From Macrothele yani (lineage: Eukaryota > Arthropoda > Arachnida > Araneae > Macrothelidae), in contig CM077013.1 of assembly GCA_039090855.1 (NCBI GenBank), positions 135,181,240-135,245,239 of the forward strand: 64,000 nucleotides of DNA. The letters are read 5' to 3'. Under the pieces are notes generated by a model that made no database searches, was not told the DNA's origin, and saw only the letters and a list, made by a program, of their open reading frames with translations. Shown here in pieces: positions 32,891 through 43,312 of this stretch (positions are counted from its first letter, which is position 1; the number at the start of each line of letters is the position of its first letter). The translations under genes were made by a program, and so were the position numbers.

Positions 32891-34261
32891 CACTGCCGGA
32901 CAATTGCTAAGGACGGATGACAATAGCAACGATAGCAACCATAAAAATGGAAGGCAGGAAAATGTGGAAATTAGCATAAGTGCGGGATACAGTAAGACGT
33001 GTTCTGCGTATGCAAATTTTGTTTTGGCGAACTTGTTCGTGACGTCATAGCGCTGATAAGAGATATAAAAGATTTGACGCGTATTGACCGTTGTTGTTCA
33101 AACGCAAAGTTGAAAGGGAAAGAATCAATTGACGAACTTGCAATTTTCAGTATGTCTTCACGACATCACCTAGATGATTTTACGCGTGTCCGTATTATTG
33201 GCAAGATTGAAGAAGGGCGAAAAATAACAGATGTTGCCAGGAGTTCGACGTCAGCCACAGTGTTGTTTCAAGGATTTGGAAATCATTTCAAACAAATGGA
33301 GAGTGTAGCAAACGTCACGGGAGAGGTCGTGTTCGCAGTACGACATCTGCAGAAGATCGGTACATAGTGCTATCAACAAAAACCGGCGCAGCACAGCTAG
33401 TGAGGTAGCAAATCAGTTTATGGCTGCTACTGGCAAGCGGATCTCCCGAAAAACTGTCGCCAGACGTTTGCATGAAGGAGGATTATACGCCCGCCGTCCT
33501 GTTGTGTGCATCCCATTGTCCAGACGTCACCGTACCGCCCGTTTGCAATGGTGCCATCAACATCGCAATTGGACTGATAACGACTGGTCTGCTGTCCTCT
33601 TCTCAGATGAGAGTAGATACAGTCTATCGTCTGATTGTCGACGACAACTGATCTGGCGTGATAGTGGTACTGCACATTGTCCAGCAAACATACAGGAAAG
33701 GGACCGATATCCGACATGTAGTGTCATGGTATGGGCTGGCATCATGATCAATGGCCGTACGTCCCTCTATGTGCTTCCAACTGGGACTATGACTGGCCAA
33801 CGATACATTAATGATGTTCTGCTACCTCATGTTCGCATGTTCCGTGGTGCTGTCCGTGATAGATTCATTTTCATGGACGACAACGCAACATGTCATCGAA
33901 CAGTCGCTGTCCAGGAGTGTCTCCCCAACAGCTGCTTGATAATGTTGTGCAAAGCATGACACGACGTGTGGAATCTTGCATCGCCCTCCATGGTGGCCAT
34001 ATCCCGTATTGACATCTTACGCCGGAACGCCTGCGGACGGTAATTGCATTTTTTTCACGTTTACGTATTCTGCACAAAATGGCCTGTTTGTCCCTTGAAC
34101 ACGTTCCAAAGCCTTCTGGATTTCAGAGCACAATAAATTGTCTTTCTTGTAATGCCCTGGCATTCTGACATTATTTTATTTCACTTGGCATCTAACCACA
34201 CTTACTTTTTTATGCGCTATATAGCCGTTTATGATCCGTCCTTAGCAATTGTCCAGCAGTG
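32891..34261 (+). mobile_element. Tc1/mariner-type transposon, family E
   Basis: The ends CACTGCCGGACAATTGCTAA and, reversed from the right, CACTGCTGGACAATTGCTAA pair for 28 bp with one mismatch. TA lies at 32,889-32,890 and 34,262-34,263. It is 1,371 bp. Confidence 0.93.
33151..34012 (+). pseudogene. Tc1-like transposase missing its catalytic Glu block
   Basis: The protein starts MSSRHHLDDFTRVRIIGKIE (helix-turn-helix). It shifts frame before 33,420 and continues with SAVLFSDESRYSL (first Asp), SVMVWAGIM and FIFMDDNATCHRT (second Asp). At about 33,921-33,928 the reading jumps directly from QECLP to the C-terminal QLLDNVVQSMTRRVES, ending HGGHIPY. The segment of roughly 30-40 residues that should hold SPDxNPIEHxWD is deleted, and the frame is shifted. 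The element therefore lost the third catalytic residue in one clean event. Confidence 0.9.
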
Positions 34262-34354
34262 TATCTCTAGTGTCAGTATTTATCTATACGAGGTCGAGAC
34301 ACGAAAACACGCGCGCGCCCTTTTTTTTATACGGGAAGATTTGTATTTTCTGGA

Positions 34355-34459
34355 CGCTTACAATCCGCGATGCTCAAGCAAATGTGGTACAAGGGCTCCC
34401 TAGCGCCATCTAGGGAGCCCTTGTACCACATTTGCTTGAGCATCGTCGGATTGTAAGCG
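34355..34459. repeat. 49-bp near-perfect hairpin
   Basis: Arms 34,355-34,403 and 34,410-34,459 are reverse complements except for one missing base, with the 6-nt loop CGCCAT. A partial third arm (GCCATCTAGGGAGCGCTTGC) follows at about 34,540. No target duplication was identified. Confidence 0.88.
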
Positions 34460-34656
34460 GTGCTCTATTTGGCTAGCACACTCTGAGATAAGCTGTTATG
34501 TTTGAAACCATAGGGAAATAAAAACGTGATCTGCATCGCCATCTAGGGAGCGCTTGCACCACGGTTGGTTGAAAACCGTTGGATGTCCGGAGGATTTTAG
34601 CACAAATGCGTGATATTATGCTTAATGAACGAACCTTTTCTTCTTAATGAAAACAT

Positions 34657-34657
34657 T

Positions 34658-34705
<48 letters not shown>

Positions 34706-34706
34706 T
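34657..34706. repeat. (GT)n(GA)n compound microsatellite
   Basis: About 12 GT units run directly into about 12 GA units. Confidence 0.97.
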
Positions 34707-34984
34707 ACAGATATATGGATATAAACACTTCTCAACAAAACAAAATAAACGCTTCACCCCAATGTTTTGTTTTCTTTACGTGGGAGGAACCATCAAACTC
34801 TGACTCTTTGTACAACTTCTCCCAAATACACTCACGGAAAATGAGATTTGCGCACCAAGAAGGAAGCATTGGATTGAACTGAAATTTTATGCACGTAATG
34901 ATACAGGTGAATGATACACATGATGGCAAAAATAGAGCAGCAGGACAAATACAGAGGAATCGGTGCTACGCATTCTGGTCTTCG

Positions 34985-35993
34985 TCAATAGCAAGTCGCA
35001 CCGCTTCGTGCAGCAATACATGCTGCAATACGGTCCGGCATGGAGGCGAACATACGCCTAATGTTGACGCAGACTGGCCCACTCGTGTTGGACGGTGTGC
35101 TCGAAATCCCGGATAGTGCAGCACGGCGGCAGCTGGCGTTACAACTGGTCCCACACATGTTCGATAGGGGACATGTCCGGAGAGTGGAATGGCCATGGAA
35201 GTGTCTGGACATGACGTAGGCAGTCTTGGGCAACCCGAGCCATGTGCGGGCGGGCATCATCCTGCTGGTATAGTGCACCTGGAATCCGACCAGGAATGGG
35301 AGCACATGGGGCTGTAGAAGCTCTTCCACATACCGCTGGCCCGTAAAATTTCCACGTACCACTACTAGAGCTGATCGGCTATCATAGGCAATGGCTCCCC
35401 AGATCATAATGCCTGCAGTGGGGGAGGTGTGGAGCTCGGTAGCGAGGTCGGGACTGTGCCGTTGACCCGGGAACCTCCACACCTGGACACGATTATCATT
35501 TGTCTCCTAAACGAAGCGGCACTCATCGCTAAGCATCACACGTCGCCAGTCTGTGGCGTTCCACGTCGCTTTGGCCTGGCATCACTGCACACGGAGCCGG
35601 CGATGTTCCGGTGTTAATGGCAGCACACGTAAGGTGCGCGCTGGGTTCGCAGATTCGCTTCCACGAGGCGTCGGGAAATGGTTCGTGGGCACACAGGAGC
35701 CGCTGCATCTGCCTGTATAGTGGACCGGGTCCCCGTAGGATCCGTCCGTGCCTGGCACACGATCCGACGATCCTCTTTACCGGGGTCTTTCTGGTCCGTC
35801 CGGAGCCGCTCCGCCTAGTGGCAGCGCCGTCACGTGTCCACTGCTCCCAAAACAGTCGGATGGTATGGTCAGAACGATCCACGTGGCGGGTTCTACGGCG
35901 CGCTGACCACCCTGCGGTTTTCAGGGAGATGATCAGGCTTCTCTCAAAGTCCATAAGTTGCGTAAATCGACGTCTCTGGCGTCGACCCGGCAT
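34985..35993 (-). pseudogene. Broken Tc1-like transposase (family F)
   Basis: The likely start is MPGRRQRRRFTQLMDFERSL at 35,993. The first part reads to about 35,529, with RSDHTIRLFWEQW in the helix-turn-helix, then LSDECRF (first Asp). A stop interrupts just after it. GIMIWGAIAYDSRSALVVV follows, then a frameshift before QQDDARPHMAR (second Asp) and SPDMSPIEHVWD (Glu). The spacing is 32 residues, the same as family A. The 6 bp upstream of the start belong to the element leader, where a SINE landed. It is a distinct family, related to A. Confidence 0.88.
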
Positions 35994-36051
35994 TCTTGTC
36001 ACTGTGTACTCTTGCTTGCGTCGGCCAGTGCTTTTCGCTTTCATGGGGCAT

Positions 36052-36151
36052 CAGATCAGATCACATGTAGAGGATTTTTGAAAGGGAGTGTTTGACCCCA
36101 GGTCTTAAACAGCCCTTAGAAATAGGAAGCTAGGAGATTTGGGCTGGAGTA
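36052..36151 (-). repeat. 5'-truncated S2 SINE with 14-bp target duplication
   Basis: Read on the minus strand it is the S2 3' part (CCCAAATCTCCTAGCTTCCT to CTCTACATGTGATCTGATCTG). CTTTCATGGGGCAT is repeated exactly at 36,038-36,051 and 36,152-36,165. It lies in the leader of the family F transposon. From 36,352 to 36,590 nothing else is seen. Confidence 0.93.
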
Positions 36152-36600
36152 CTTTCATGGGGCATAGACTTCACTCCGGTTTATAAAGCTGCCGGTTCGT
36201 GCTTGCAGGGTCACCACAGTGTGTGCGGTCATGCGCACTCGCACCAAACGTGGATCATTTGCATACCAGCACGCACTCTAGCTGTTTGCGAAGTTTCGCG
36301 GTTGTCGCATGTTTCCTTCTAGGTGCGAAAATTTCATGGTCCGTCAGTGTATTTCGGAGTGAAATTGGGCCCTTCGGTACTGCATCAAACGGAGCGAATC
36401 CGGGTGTTAGTCATGGCTCGCAGTAGCAGTAATGATGGAACAGCCCCTTCCCCTCCTTCAGTCATGAACAACATACATATCTTGCTACGTACGTACAGCT
36501 GACGTTCACACAATTTTATAACGATTTTCCAGCAATGTAACTCATGTTTAAAATAAAATTATATTATATTTTTTAAATGTTCCATCTGATAGCTCTTTCT

Positions 36601-37610
36601 CTAGACTATGACCATATATCTAGTTTTCCAACATAACAGGACATTTCTTAAAATTGATAATGGTGTTTTAATAAACTCCTCTTCCACTGCTTTCCGTAGA
36701 CCAAACATTGTTTCAGGTCTGCGTTTAGAAACCGCTCTTTTTACTAGTCCGAAGGCACAATAGCCCATTGGTTACACATCAGGGGACTTTGAAGGAATAT
36801 GAGCAAAAGGAATACACTTGATACAAGTCTTTTTAGCAGTCCGAAGGCACAATAGTCCATTGGTGACACATCAGAGGACTTTGAAGGAATATGAGCAATT
36901 GGTACCAGTCTTTTTAGCAGTCCGAAGGCACAATAATCCATTGGTGGCACATCAGAGGACTTTGAAGGAATATGAGCAAAAGTTATAGACTTGATACCAG
37001 TCTTTTTAGCAGTCTGAAGGCACAATAGTCCATTGGTGACACATCAGAGGACTTTGAAGGAATATAAGCAAAAGGCATACACTTGGTGGCAGTCTTTTTA
37101 CCAGTCTGAAGGCACAATAGTCCATTCACCATCAGAGGACTTTGAAGGAATATGAGCAAAAGGTATACACTTGATACCAGTCTTTTTAGCAGTCTGAAGG
37201 CACAATAGTCCATTGGTGACACATCAGAGGACTTTGAAGGAATATGAGAAAAAGATATACACTTGATACCAGTCTTTTTAGCAGTCTGAAGGCACAATAG
37301 CCCATTGGTGCCACATCAGAGGACTTTGAAGGAATATAAGCAAAAGGCATACACTTGATGGCAGTCTTTTTACCAGTCTGAAGGCACAATAGTCCATTCA
37401 CCATCAGAGGACTTTGAAGGAATATGAGCAAAAGGTATACACTTGATACCAGTCTTTTTAGCAGTCTGAAGGCACAATAGTCCATTGGTGACACATCAGA
37501 GGACTTTGAAGGAATATGATCAAAAGATATACACTTGATACCAGTCTTTTTAGCAGTCTGAAGGCACAATAGTCCATTGGTGACACATCAATTCTATCAG
37601 TTAACACCTC
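36601..37610 (-). pseudogene. Transposase 3' end with its catalytic segment amplified into a 92-bp satellite
   Basis: On the minus strand each unit reads AKKTGIKCIPFAHIPSKSSD then VSPMDYCAFGLLKR, the last catalytic block (SPDxxPMDYxxFGxLK) of a mariner-related DDE/D transposase. The final unit (36,745-36,830) runs on into AVSKRRPETMFGLRKAVEEE and ends at a stop at 36,601, a normal transposase C-terminus. Nothing upstream of the block (helix-turn-helix, first two Asp) is present beyond the array. Unit frames differ, so no continuous protein exists. Confidence 0.75.
36740..37590. repeat. 92-bp tandem repeat with a three-unit higher-order period
   Basis: GGACTTTGAAGG recurs at about 36,783, 36,875, 36,957, 37,049, 37,137, 37,229, 37,321, 37,409 and 37,501. 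Steps are 92, 82, 92, 88, 92, 92, 88 and 92. The 88-92-92 pattern repeats as a 272-bp higher-order unit in the right half. Confidence 0.92.
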
Positions 37611-37987
37611 ATCCATAGACAGTTGCATAGCTAGTCTTTACTCCAGTTCAACAAAGCAACTTTTGCATTCATACTGCAGCGCTGACTATTGTCAAAGCAG
37701 ACAACACAAGACTTAAACTTAAAAACTTGGCAAACGAGAGAAAATAAAATGTTGACAATTTGTCTGTGTTTGTCCTGTTGGAGTTTTGGTTGTCGATGTT
37801 TTGGGCAGTGACGTTTGAACCTCAGAAGCAGAAGAGTCAACTGACCCGTATTCATTTGCGTGTAGGGACGAAACGTCACATTCCCTCCTCACTTTTCTTC
37901 CATTTCAATTACGTCCGTAATCGGCAATCTGTCAAATATTTGGTTGGACCTTGTTATTGCCTGCGATTTAGAATTTCTTCTAGTAAA

Positions 37988-37992
37988 ACGAA

Positions 37993-38060
<68 letters not shown>

Positions 38061-38070
38061 AGAGAGAGAT
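37988..38070. repeat. (GA)n microsatellite
   Basis: GA repeats with a few GGGA interruptions. It lies 10 bp outside the left end of the next transposon. Confidence 0.97.
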
Positions 38071-38080
38071 TGTTTTCTTA

Positions 38081-39513
38081 TCAGTGGCAATAAATGTGCG
38101 TGCACTCCATGCGTGGTTGTCATAAACTGTAATAAAGGCGAACTCGTCTGTGTTTGTAACGAAACCTGTTTAATAAGTAAAGTACTCCACTTGAGCTATG
38201 ATTTACAACAAAAATAAGTTCAAACACTGTAACAGGCATTTTGATATATGCTTGGAAGCATTACACCTCCCAAAACTCGAAGGCAATATATTTACGCGCA
38301 CCCAGCTCTTGCATGCAATCACCACTTCATGAGTCTTCCTTTCGCATCATACCATCGGCAACTCGCCTATGCATCGATCTGACGTAGGCACAACAAAGGT
38401 CTTGCGGAATGTTGGCCTACGCATCTTGAAGATCCGTCTTCAGTTGGTCTTTGGGTCGGAGCTTGGTTTTCGAACATCGTTCATGAGGACACGCCACAGG
38501 TCCTTGATTGGGTTCAGATCGGGAGAATTTGGGACTCAATCCAGGACCTGGACCCCATTTGGACTATACTAAGCAATGGTGGATCGTGCAGTATGCTGCC
38601 TGGCGAGATTTTGCTGGAAGATCGCATCTCCCTGCGGACGAAGGAGGAACACTGAAGGCAGGAAATGCTTTTGCAAAACTGCCTGGTAGCGTTGTGCACT
38701 GACAGTAAATCACAAAATCACCAATGCCAGAATACCCAAAACACCCTCACTGACTAGGAACTTGACTTCTTGCTTCACAGAGTTTTGGAAAAGTCCTTGG
38801 CTCTGTCGGCGGATGACTTTCCGTCCGATATTTCCTCATAGGACTGAAAACGGGACTCGTAAGACGAAATCACCCTCAGTCATTGAACCTTCATCCAGAA
38901 CAGATGATCCCTGGCCCATGCAACAGCTTCTTTCTCTGAACTGGTGTCAACATGTCTTTTTGCTTATGCTTGTACGAGCAATAGTCCATGTCATGTAGCC
39001 TGTTGCTAGCAGTTGGTCGAGACATATATAGTTCAGTCTATGCGTTCGCTCCACAGTTCTGCAGCTTCCACGAACGTACTAGGTCGGCAATCTGCCGCGT
39101 AGCTGATTCATTTCGTCGTTTCTGGAGGATCTTCTCGCTTGCCCGCTGTCCTAATCTCTATCTTGCCAGTTTTTCGAGTTTTGAATAACGCAGAGACTGC
39201 AGCAGATTTCATAATGTCCTTCGTTTGCATATTGCCAACTGCACAAGACACACAGCAGCAAATATTTAGATGTGCATCGAGCAACACCTGGCGAGTGCTG
39301 GGTGTGCGTAAATTTATTGCCTCCGAGTTTTGGGAGGAGAAATGCTTCCAGGCATACACAGAAATGCGCATTACAGTGTTCGTACCGATTTTTGTAACCG
39401 TAGCTGATGTGGAGTAAGTAATTTGTTTATTAAACAGGTTTCCTGCAACGAGCCTCTTTTCTTACCATTTATGACAACCACGCATGGAATACACGTGCAT
39501 TTATTGCCACGGG
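38081..39513 (-). mobile_element. Tc1/mariner-type transposon with inverted repeats of about 100 bp (family G)
   Basis: Left GTGGCAATAAATGTGCGTGC and right-reversed GTGGCAATAAATGCACGTGT lead into CCATGCGTGGTTGTCATAAA and, some 60 bp later, AAACCTGTTTAATAA on both sides. TA lies at 38,079-38,080 and 39,514-39,515. It is 1,433 bp. The first four bases of the two ends differ. Confidence 0.85.
38230..39400 (-). pseudogene. Heavily decayed Tc1-like transposase (family G)
   Basis: Minus-strand fragments in order are: a basic N-terminal stretch near 39,130-39,250; IADLVRSWKLQNCGA; KKLLHGPGI; then IFQQNLARQHTARSTI and PNSPDLNPIKDLWRVLMNDV. The second catalytic Asp has become Asn (QQNL for QQDN) and the Glu has become Lys (NPIK for NPIE), with many stops. 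This is the most decayed of the two-ended Tc1 copies. Confidence 0.78.
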
Positions 39514-39719
39514 TAAGGTATTTTAATCATTAACCAATAGAAACTCTGAATTATTTTAGTCTTTTCCCGAGAACTCCCTCCCTTCTCTATAGTATGTACA
39601 TAAAGAAAAATATTTCACGCAGTGCCTCCATTATGGTTATCAACATGAGAGCAGTAGCGCACCCAAGAATTTCCTGTTGGAGGGGCCTATATATACATAT
39701 ATAGTATACGTACACAATT

Positions 39720-39721
<2 letters not shown>

Positions 39722-39764
<43 letters not shown>
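39722..39764. repeat. (TA)n microsatellite
   Basis: An uninterrupted run of TA between imperfect TATACATATATAG-type flanks. Otherwise 39,516-39,948 contains no gene. Confidence 0.95.
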
Positions 39765-39766
<2 letters not shown>

Positions 39767-39948
39767 TATGCCTATAGTTTATGTACGGTTGTGACGTAAG
39801 TCGCTTTTAATCTCTTTGGGGCTTTGGGAAGAAGACACCATGTAATAGAAGACACTATGTCAGACACTATGTAATTTTTTGAACATGTAAAATAATATTT
39901 TTGAGTGTTTAATTTGTGACGCACGTCGCTTTAAATCTCCTTGGAGGG

Positions 39949-40510
39949 TGTGACTTGCCTACCCCGCAAGACGCACATGACATAAAGGCAGATAGCACCA
40001 AGAACGAACGTCCGCGTAGCTCAGCTGGTAGAGCGACTTCTTCCGGAATAAATGGACTCGGGTTCGATTCCCGGCATGGACCAAAAATGACGGAGAAATT
40101 TACTTCGTTATAATGGCTCCCGAACTTCCCGAATGACTCGGCCGTTCAAGATCTCGCAATGGTGTGATATTATTTCCACACCGCGAGATAGGAAAAATAA
40201 GAGAATCCCTTCTTCAGCGCTTCGAAAAATAAAAGTGTGTGATGTTGCATTCCACACACTAGTTTGACTGGGAGTCCTCAAGTGCACGTTCTACAGCGGA
40301 TGGCTGCCTGCAACGATTCATGGTCACGGCTGACCCGTGGGCCATGCCACCGGCCCTCTTTCGGGGGAGGGAGATGTGACGTGCCTGCCCCGCAGGACGC
40401 ACACGACATAAAGGCAGATAGCAGCAAGAACGAACGTCCTTTCGGAATAAATGGAATCGGGTTCGTATCCCGGCGTGGACCAAAAATGACGGAGAAATTT
40501 ACTTCGTTAT
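39949..40510 (+). mobile_element. tRNA-bearing TRIM-like element, copy T2
   Basis: Terminal direct repeats lie at 39,949-40,111 (163 bp) and 40,375-40,510 (136 bp). The 3' repeat lacks 27 bp inside the tRNA-like part. The 5' repeat has a 72-nt tRNA-like sequence at 40,010-40,081. TGGCTCCCGAAC (40,114-40,125), one base off the tRNA-Lys primer-binding site, lies two bases inside the 5' repeat. A purine tract GGGGGAGGGAGA (40,363-40,374) abuts the 3' repeat. Flanks AGGG / GGGG match only in part. No open frame of interest lies inside. Confidence 0.78.
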
Positions 40511-40511
40511 A

Positions 40512-40527
40512 GGGGGCTTAAGCCCCC
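40512..40527. repeat. 16-bp perfect palindrome GGGGGCTTAAGCCCCC
   Basis: It abuts the right end of TRIM-like copy T2. It could form a short hairpin; no role is claimed. Confidence 0.9.
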
Positions 40528-40574
40528 AAAGCCCCCTCCGTTGGTGCGCCAATGCATGAGAGAGGGTAGTCCAG

Positions 40575-40905
40575 TCGAAAGTTATAACATCATCTATGTA
40601 TCTCATTACTCGACAAGTGCCTTTTCCCTTATTTACGAAATAAATTTTTTCGTAATAGTGCAAGTATAGATTTGCTAATACACTAGAATATGTGGAACCC
40701 ATTGGAATGCCTCTTACTTGACGATATGTATTATTGCCCAAACTGATGAAATTGTTATTAAGGCAAACTGACTTAAGAGAGTTCCATGTGTCTTTGGTGA
40801 CATTGATGCACTCTTCAAATTCACTGAATAATCCATCACAAACGGTGTGGATATGTTTGTAAATAGAGTTTTAAAGTGGTAAGAATAAATATCCATTTGT
40901 TGTTC
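40575..40905 (-). pseudogene. Reverse transcriptase fragment, Penelope-like
   Basis: Minus-strand frames give FKTLFTNI, then YRQVRGIPMGSTYSSVLANL and RVMRYIDDVITFD with a YIDD active site. The TLFTxI(P) block and GIPMGS with LANLYL are typical of Penelope-like retroelements. One frameshift separates the two halves. The fragment covers only the RT palm; no GIY-YIG endonuclease is seen. Copy T2 lies 65 bp from its C-terminal edge. Confidence 0.65.
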
Positions 40906-41351
40906 GTTGGCCCTCTAATCCACACCTTCACTCATATCTATACAGTCATATTTTCACCCATTCTTGTTAAGTCATACTATTTTGTATATGTCAACACTTT
41001 ATTTGATTTGTTGGTCATGTCACATGGAATGCTGAACTCTTCGCCTGAATACTCGTGTCTGTATCGGTTGTGTTTCTTTCCATTCTTGAATCTCCTTCAT
41101 TGGTCTTGCTTGGCCTAAGAAACTCCGTGGCATGCATTTTGATATTTCTTGCATTGCTACGTTTTGAAAGGCCATGATTGCAAGCTGGAGTTCTCCTGAT
41201 GAAAAACAGCTTGTTAAGCTTATATAATTGGTTGATCTGTTTTGTAAGTTTCTTTGTGTTTTGTTGGAATGTGCTTCTTTTGTGTTTCGTTTTGCACTTG
41301 CCTTTGATGTTTCTTGCATGTTTGTCTATTATATATCTTTGCTAATATATA

Positions 41352-42544
41352 CACTATCTGCCAACAAGTAATTGGACACCCCTGCAAACGACGATATCTG
41401 CGGTCCTGATACACGTCACGGCCGCCACCGTTAAATATCGTGTGGGAAACAACAACGCAACCAGTCGCATGCAAGATGTCACGCGGTTCGGAGCTCTCTG
41501 ATTTCGAGAACGGTGTAATCGTCGGGTATCACAGAAATGGCCGATCCATACGTGGCGAGTTGAAGTACCCAAAATCGACAGTGGCGTACGTGATTGGCAA
41601 GTGGAAGATGAGAGGTGACTGTCGGAATGTGCCCCGACCCGGCAGACTCACAAAACAGGGAGTTAGAGACCGACGGGTGCTGGCCAGAGAAATTCGAAAG
41701 AACCACACCAAATCGATGGGCCACATCCGCTAGGAGTTTCAACAGGCATCCAGTAGTGTTCTTTCGATGAATACCATCCGTAAGGAAGCCCGGTGATCAT
41801 GGACGTGCTGCAGCCCACAAGCCTTTGATCACCAAGTCCAATAGCGCTGCTCGGCTAACGCGGTGCAAAGAACGTCGACAGTGGACCGATGAACAGTGGA
41901 AACAAGTTCTCTGGAGCGACGAATCAAGGTTCACCTTCTACCGTTCGGATGGCAGTATCTGGGTTTGGCGTCTGCCTGGAGAACGCCTCCTGCCGGAATG
42001 TATTGTGCCTACTGTAAAGTTCGGCGGCGGTGGAATTATGCTATGGGGGTGTTTCTCCTGGTATGGCACGGGACCCTTGGTCGCAATTCCTGGTAGACTC
42101 AACGCCGAGACCCACTGCACCATTTTGGATGACCATGCACTTCCTACGTTGTGGCAGTTTTACGGGGTGGACCCATGTTACTTTTAGGATGACAATGCCC
42201 CCTGTCATGTTGCGAGGTCCACTATGGCTTGGTATGGTGACAATGGAGTTAAGCGAATGGACTGGAGCCCGGACCTTAATCCTTTCGAGCACCTCTGGGA
42301 CGAGTTGGAGCTTCGACTTAAGGGGTGCCCCCACCGTCCGAAATCGGTGAAGGAACTGACCTGTCTTCTCCAAGCCGAGTGGAAGAAAATACCGCTAGCC
42401 GTCGTACAACGCCTGGTTGAGAGTATGCGCCGGAGGGTCGCAGCTGCAATCGCCGCTCGTGGAGGCTCCCCCAGCTATTGAAGGTGAATAAACTTAGTTT
42501 TCCATTGCTATCACAGGTGTCCAATTACTTGTTGGTAAATACTG
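41352..42544 (+). mobile_element. Tc1/mariner-type transposon, family H
   Basis: The ends CACTATCTGCCAACAAGTAA and, reversed, CAGTATTTACCAACAAGTAA continue with TTGGACACC. TA lies at 41,350-41,351 and 42,545-42,546. It is 1,193 bp. Confidence 0.94.
41476..42481 (+). pseudogene. Broken Tc1-like transposase (family H)
   Basis: It begins MSRGSELSDFENGVIVGYHR with a helix-turn-helix. A TAG occurs at 41,731-41,733 and a frameshift before 41,825. The main frame then holds [12 protein letters not shown] (first Asp), [11 protein letters not shown] and DPCYF. The TAG at 42,185-42,187 sits where the Gln before DDNAPCHV should be. After a further shift it reads MDWSPDLNPFEHLWDELE. Compared with the related family D, three residues (PAQ) are missing before SPDLN and Ile is Phe next to the catalytic Glu. 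It ends GGSPSY. All three acids remain, but the gene is dead through stops. Confidence 0.92.
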
Positions 42545-43117
42545 TATATATATACATACGTTGTTTGACGTATAATGTATGGATTCTTGTTGAATTCATA
42601 CTAATGTGGAAGTGTCCAAATCAATAAAGTTTACCATCGTTTATACAGTATAAGATGTGAGTAAAACGTTTCATATCGAAAATCCCTTTATTATAGATAT
42701 AAAACTCAAGTTTATATTAATTTCCTCGATATAATAATTTTATATGTAGCATGTTCTAATGGCGTCATCAGGATCTATTTTAGGACAGCACAATAAGTTT
42801 TATGATCTAACCAAAAAAAAAAAAAAAAAGAAAACGTGTCCTGATTTCTTTTCTTGCTCGCCTTGTCAAAAAATAGTTCGGACGCCCTTGGTTTTGGGTG
42901 TCGGTGTTTCGACCCAGACCGATTTGAAATAGCGATCTAACTCCAGACCACTTTATGCCTTCTACTTAGACTTACTTCATGTCATTCATTCCTTTTCTTC
43001 ATAAAGATGGCTCTGTGACGACGGCAAAACCTTTCCGGCTGTTACAGCACGCTACCGTAAGCATGAATAACCACGGTTCCCGGAAGATTCAGTAAGCGAT
43101 TTAAAAGGTATATCAGA

Positions 43118-43312
43118 CGTCTCAGTGGCCGAGTAGTTAGAGGCGCTGGCTCCCGGCTAATCCTTTCAATCCATGGCCTGATTCCAGAAAGAGGCATGGG
43201 AGATGTGTTTTTTTTCCCTTTACCACTGGTTCTGTCTCTTTCTCAGAAACAGTGGCCGTAAATAAAGAACAGCAGACTTCCTATAGGCTAAGATGCTTAC
43301 AATGGTAATAAA
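43118..43312 (+). repeat. S1-related SINE, forward, diverged
   Basis: The tRNA-like head CAGTGGCCGAGTAGTTAGAGGCGCTGG (shown in part) leads to GCATGGGAGATGTG, ACTGGTTCTGTCTCTTTC, GTGGCCGTAAATAAAG and a tail. It follows the S1 order at lower similarity. From 42,547 to 43,117 no gene is recognised. Confidence 0.6.

Larger units (their letters stand above)
34829..36349 (-). mobile_element. Tc1/mariner-type transposon, family F, with SINE insertion
   Basis: The left end CACTCACGGAAAATGAGATT and the right end reversed, CACTGACGGACCATGAAATT, continue to AAGGAAGCAT / AAGGAAACAT. TA lies at 34,827-34,828 and 36,350-36,351. It is 1,521 bp including an S2 SINE fragment at 36,052-36,151. Confidence 0.92.

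Noticed and set aside
36744..37569. Long minus-strand open frames of 93-127 codons in tandem
   Set aside because: They are frames through the 92-bp satellite. Unit lengths of 88 and 82 bp shift the frame, so no continuous protein is made; the coding look comes from the parent transposase segment.
36740..37590. CRISPR-like array
   Set aside because: Regularly spaced repeats are present, but there are no variable spacers, the unit is itself a transposase fragment, and the DNA is eukaryotic.
40010..40081. Functional tRNA-Arg gene (apparent CCG anticodon)
   Set aside because: The anticodon stem is out of register by one base and the same unit recurs only inside the TRIM-like terminal repeats.
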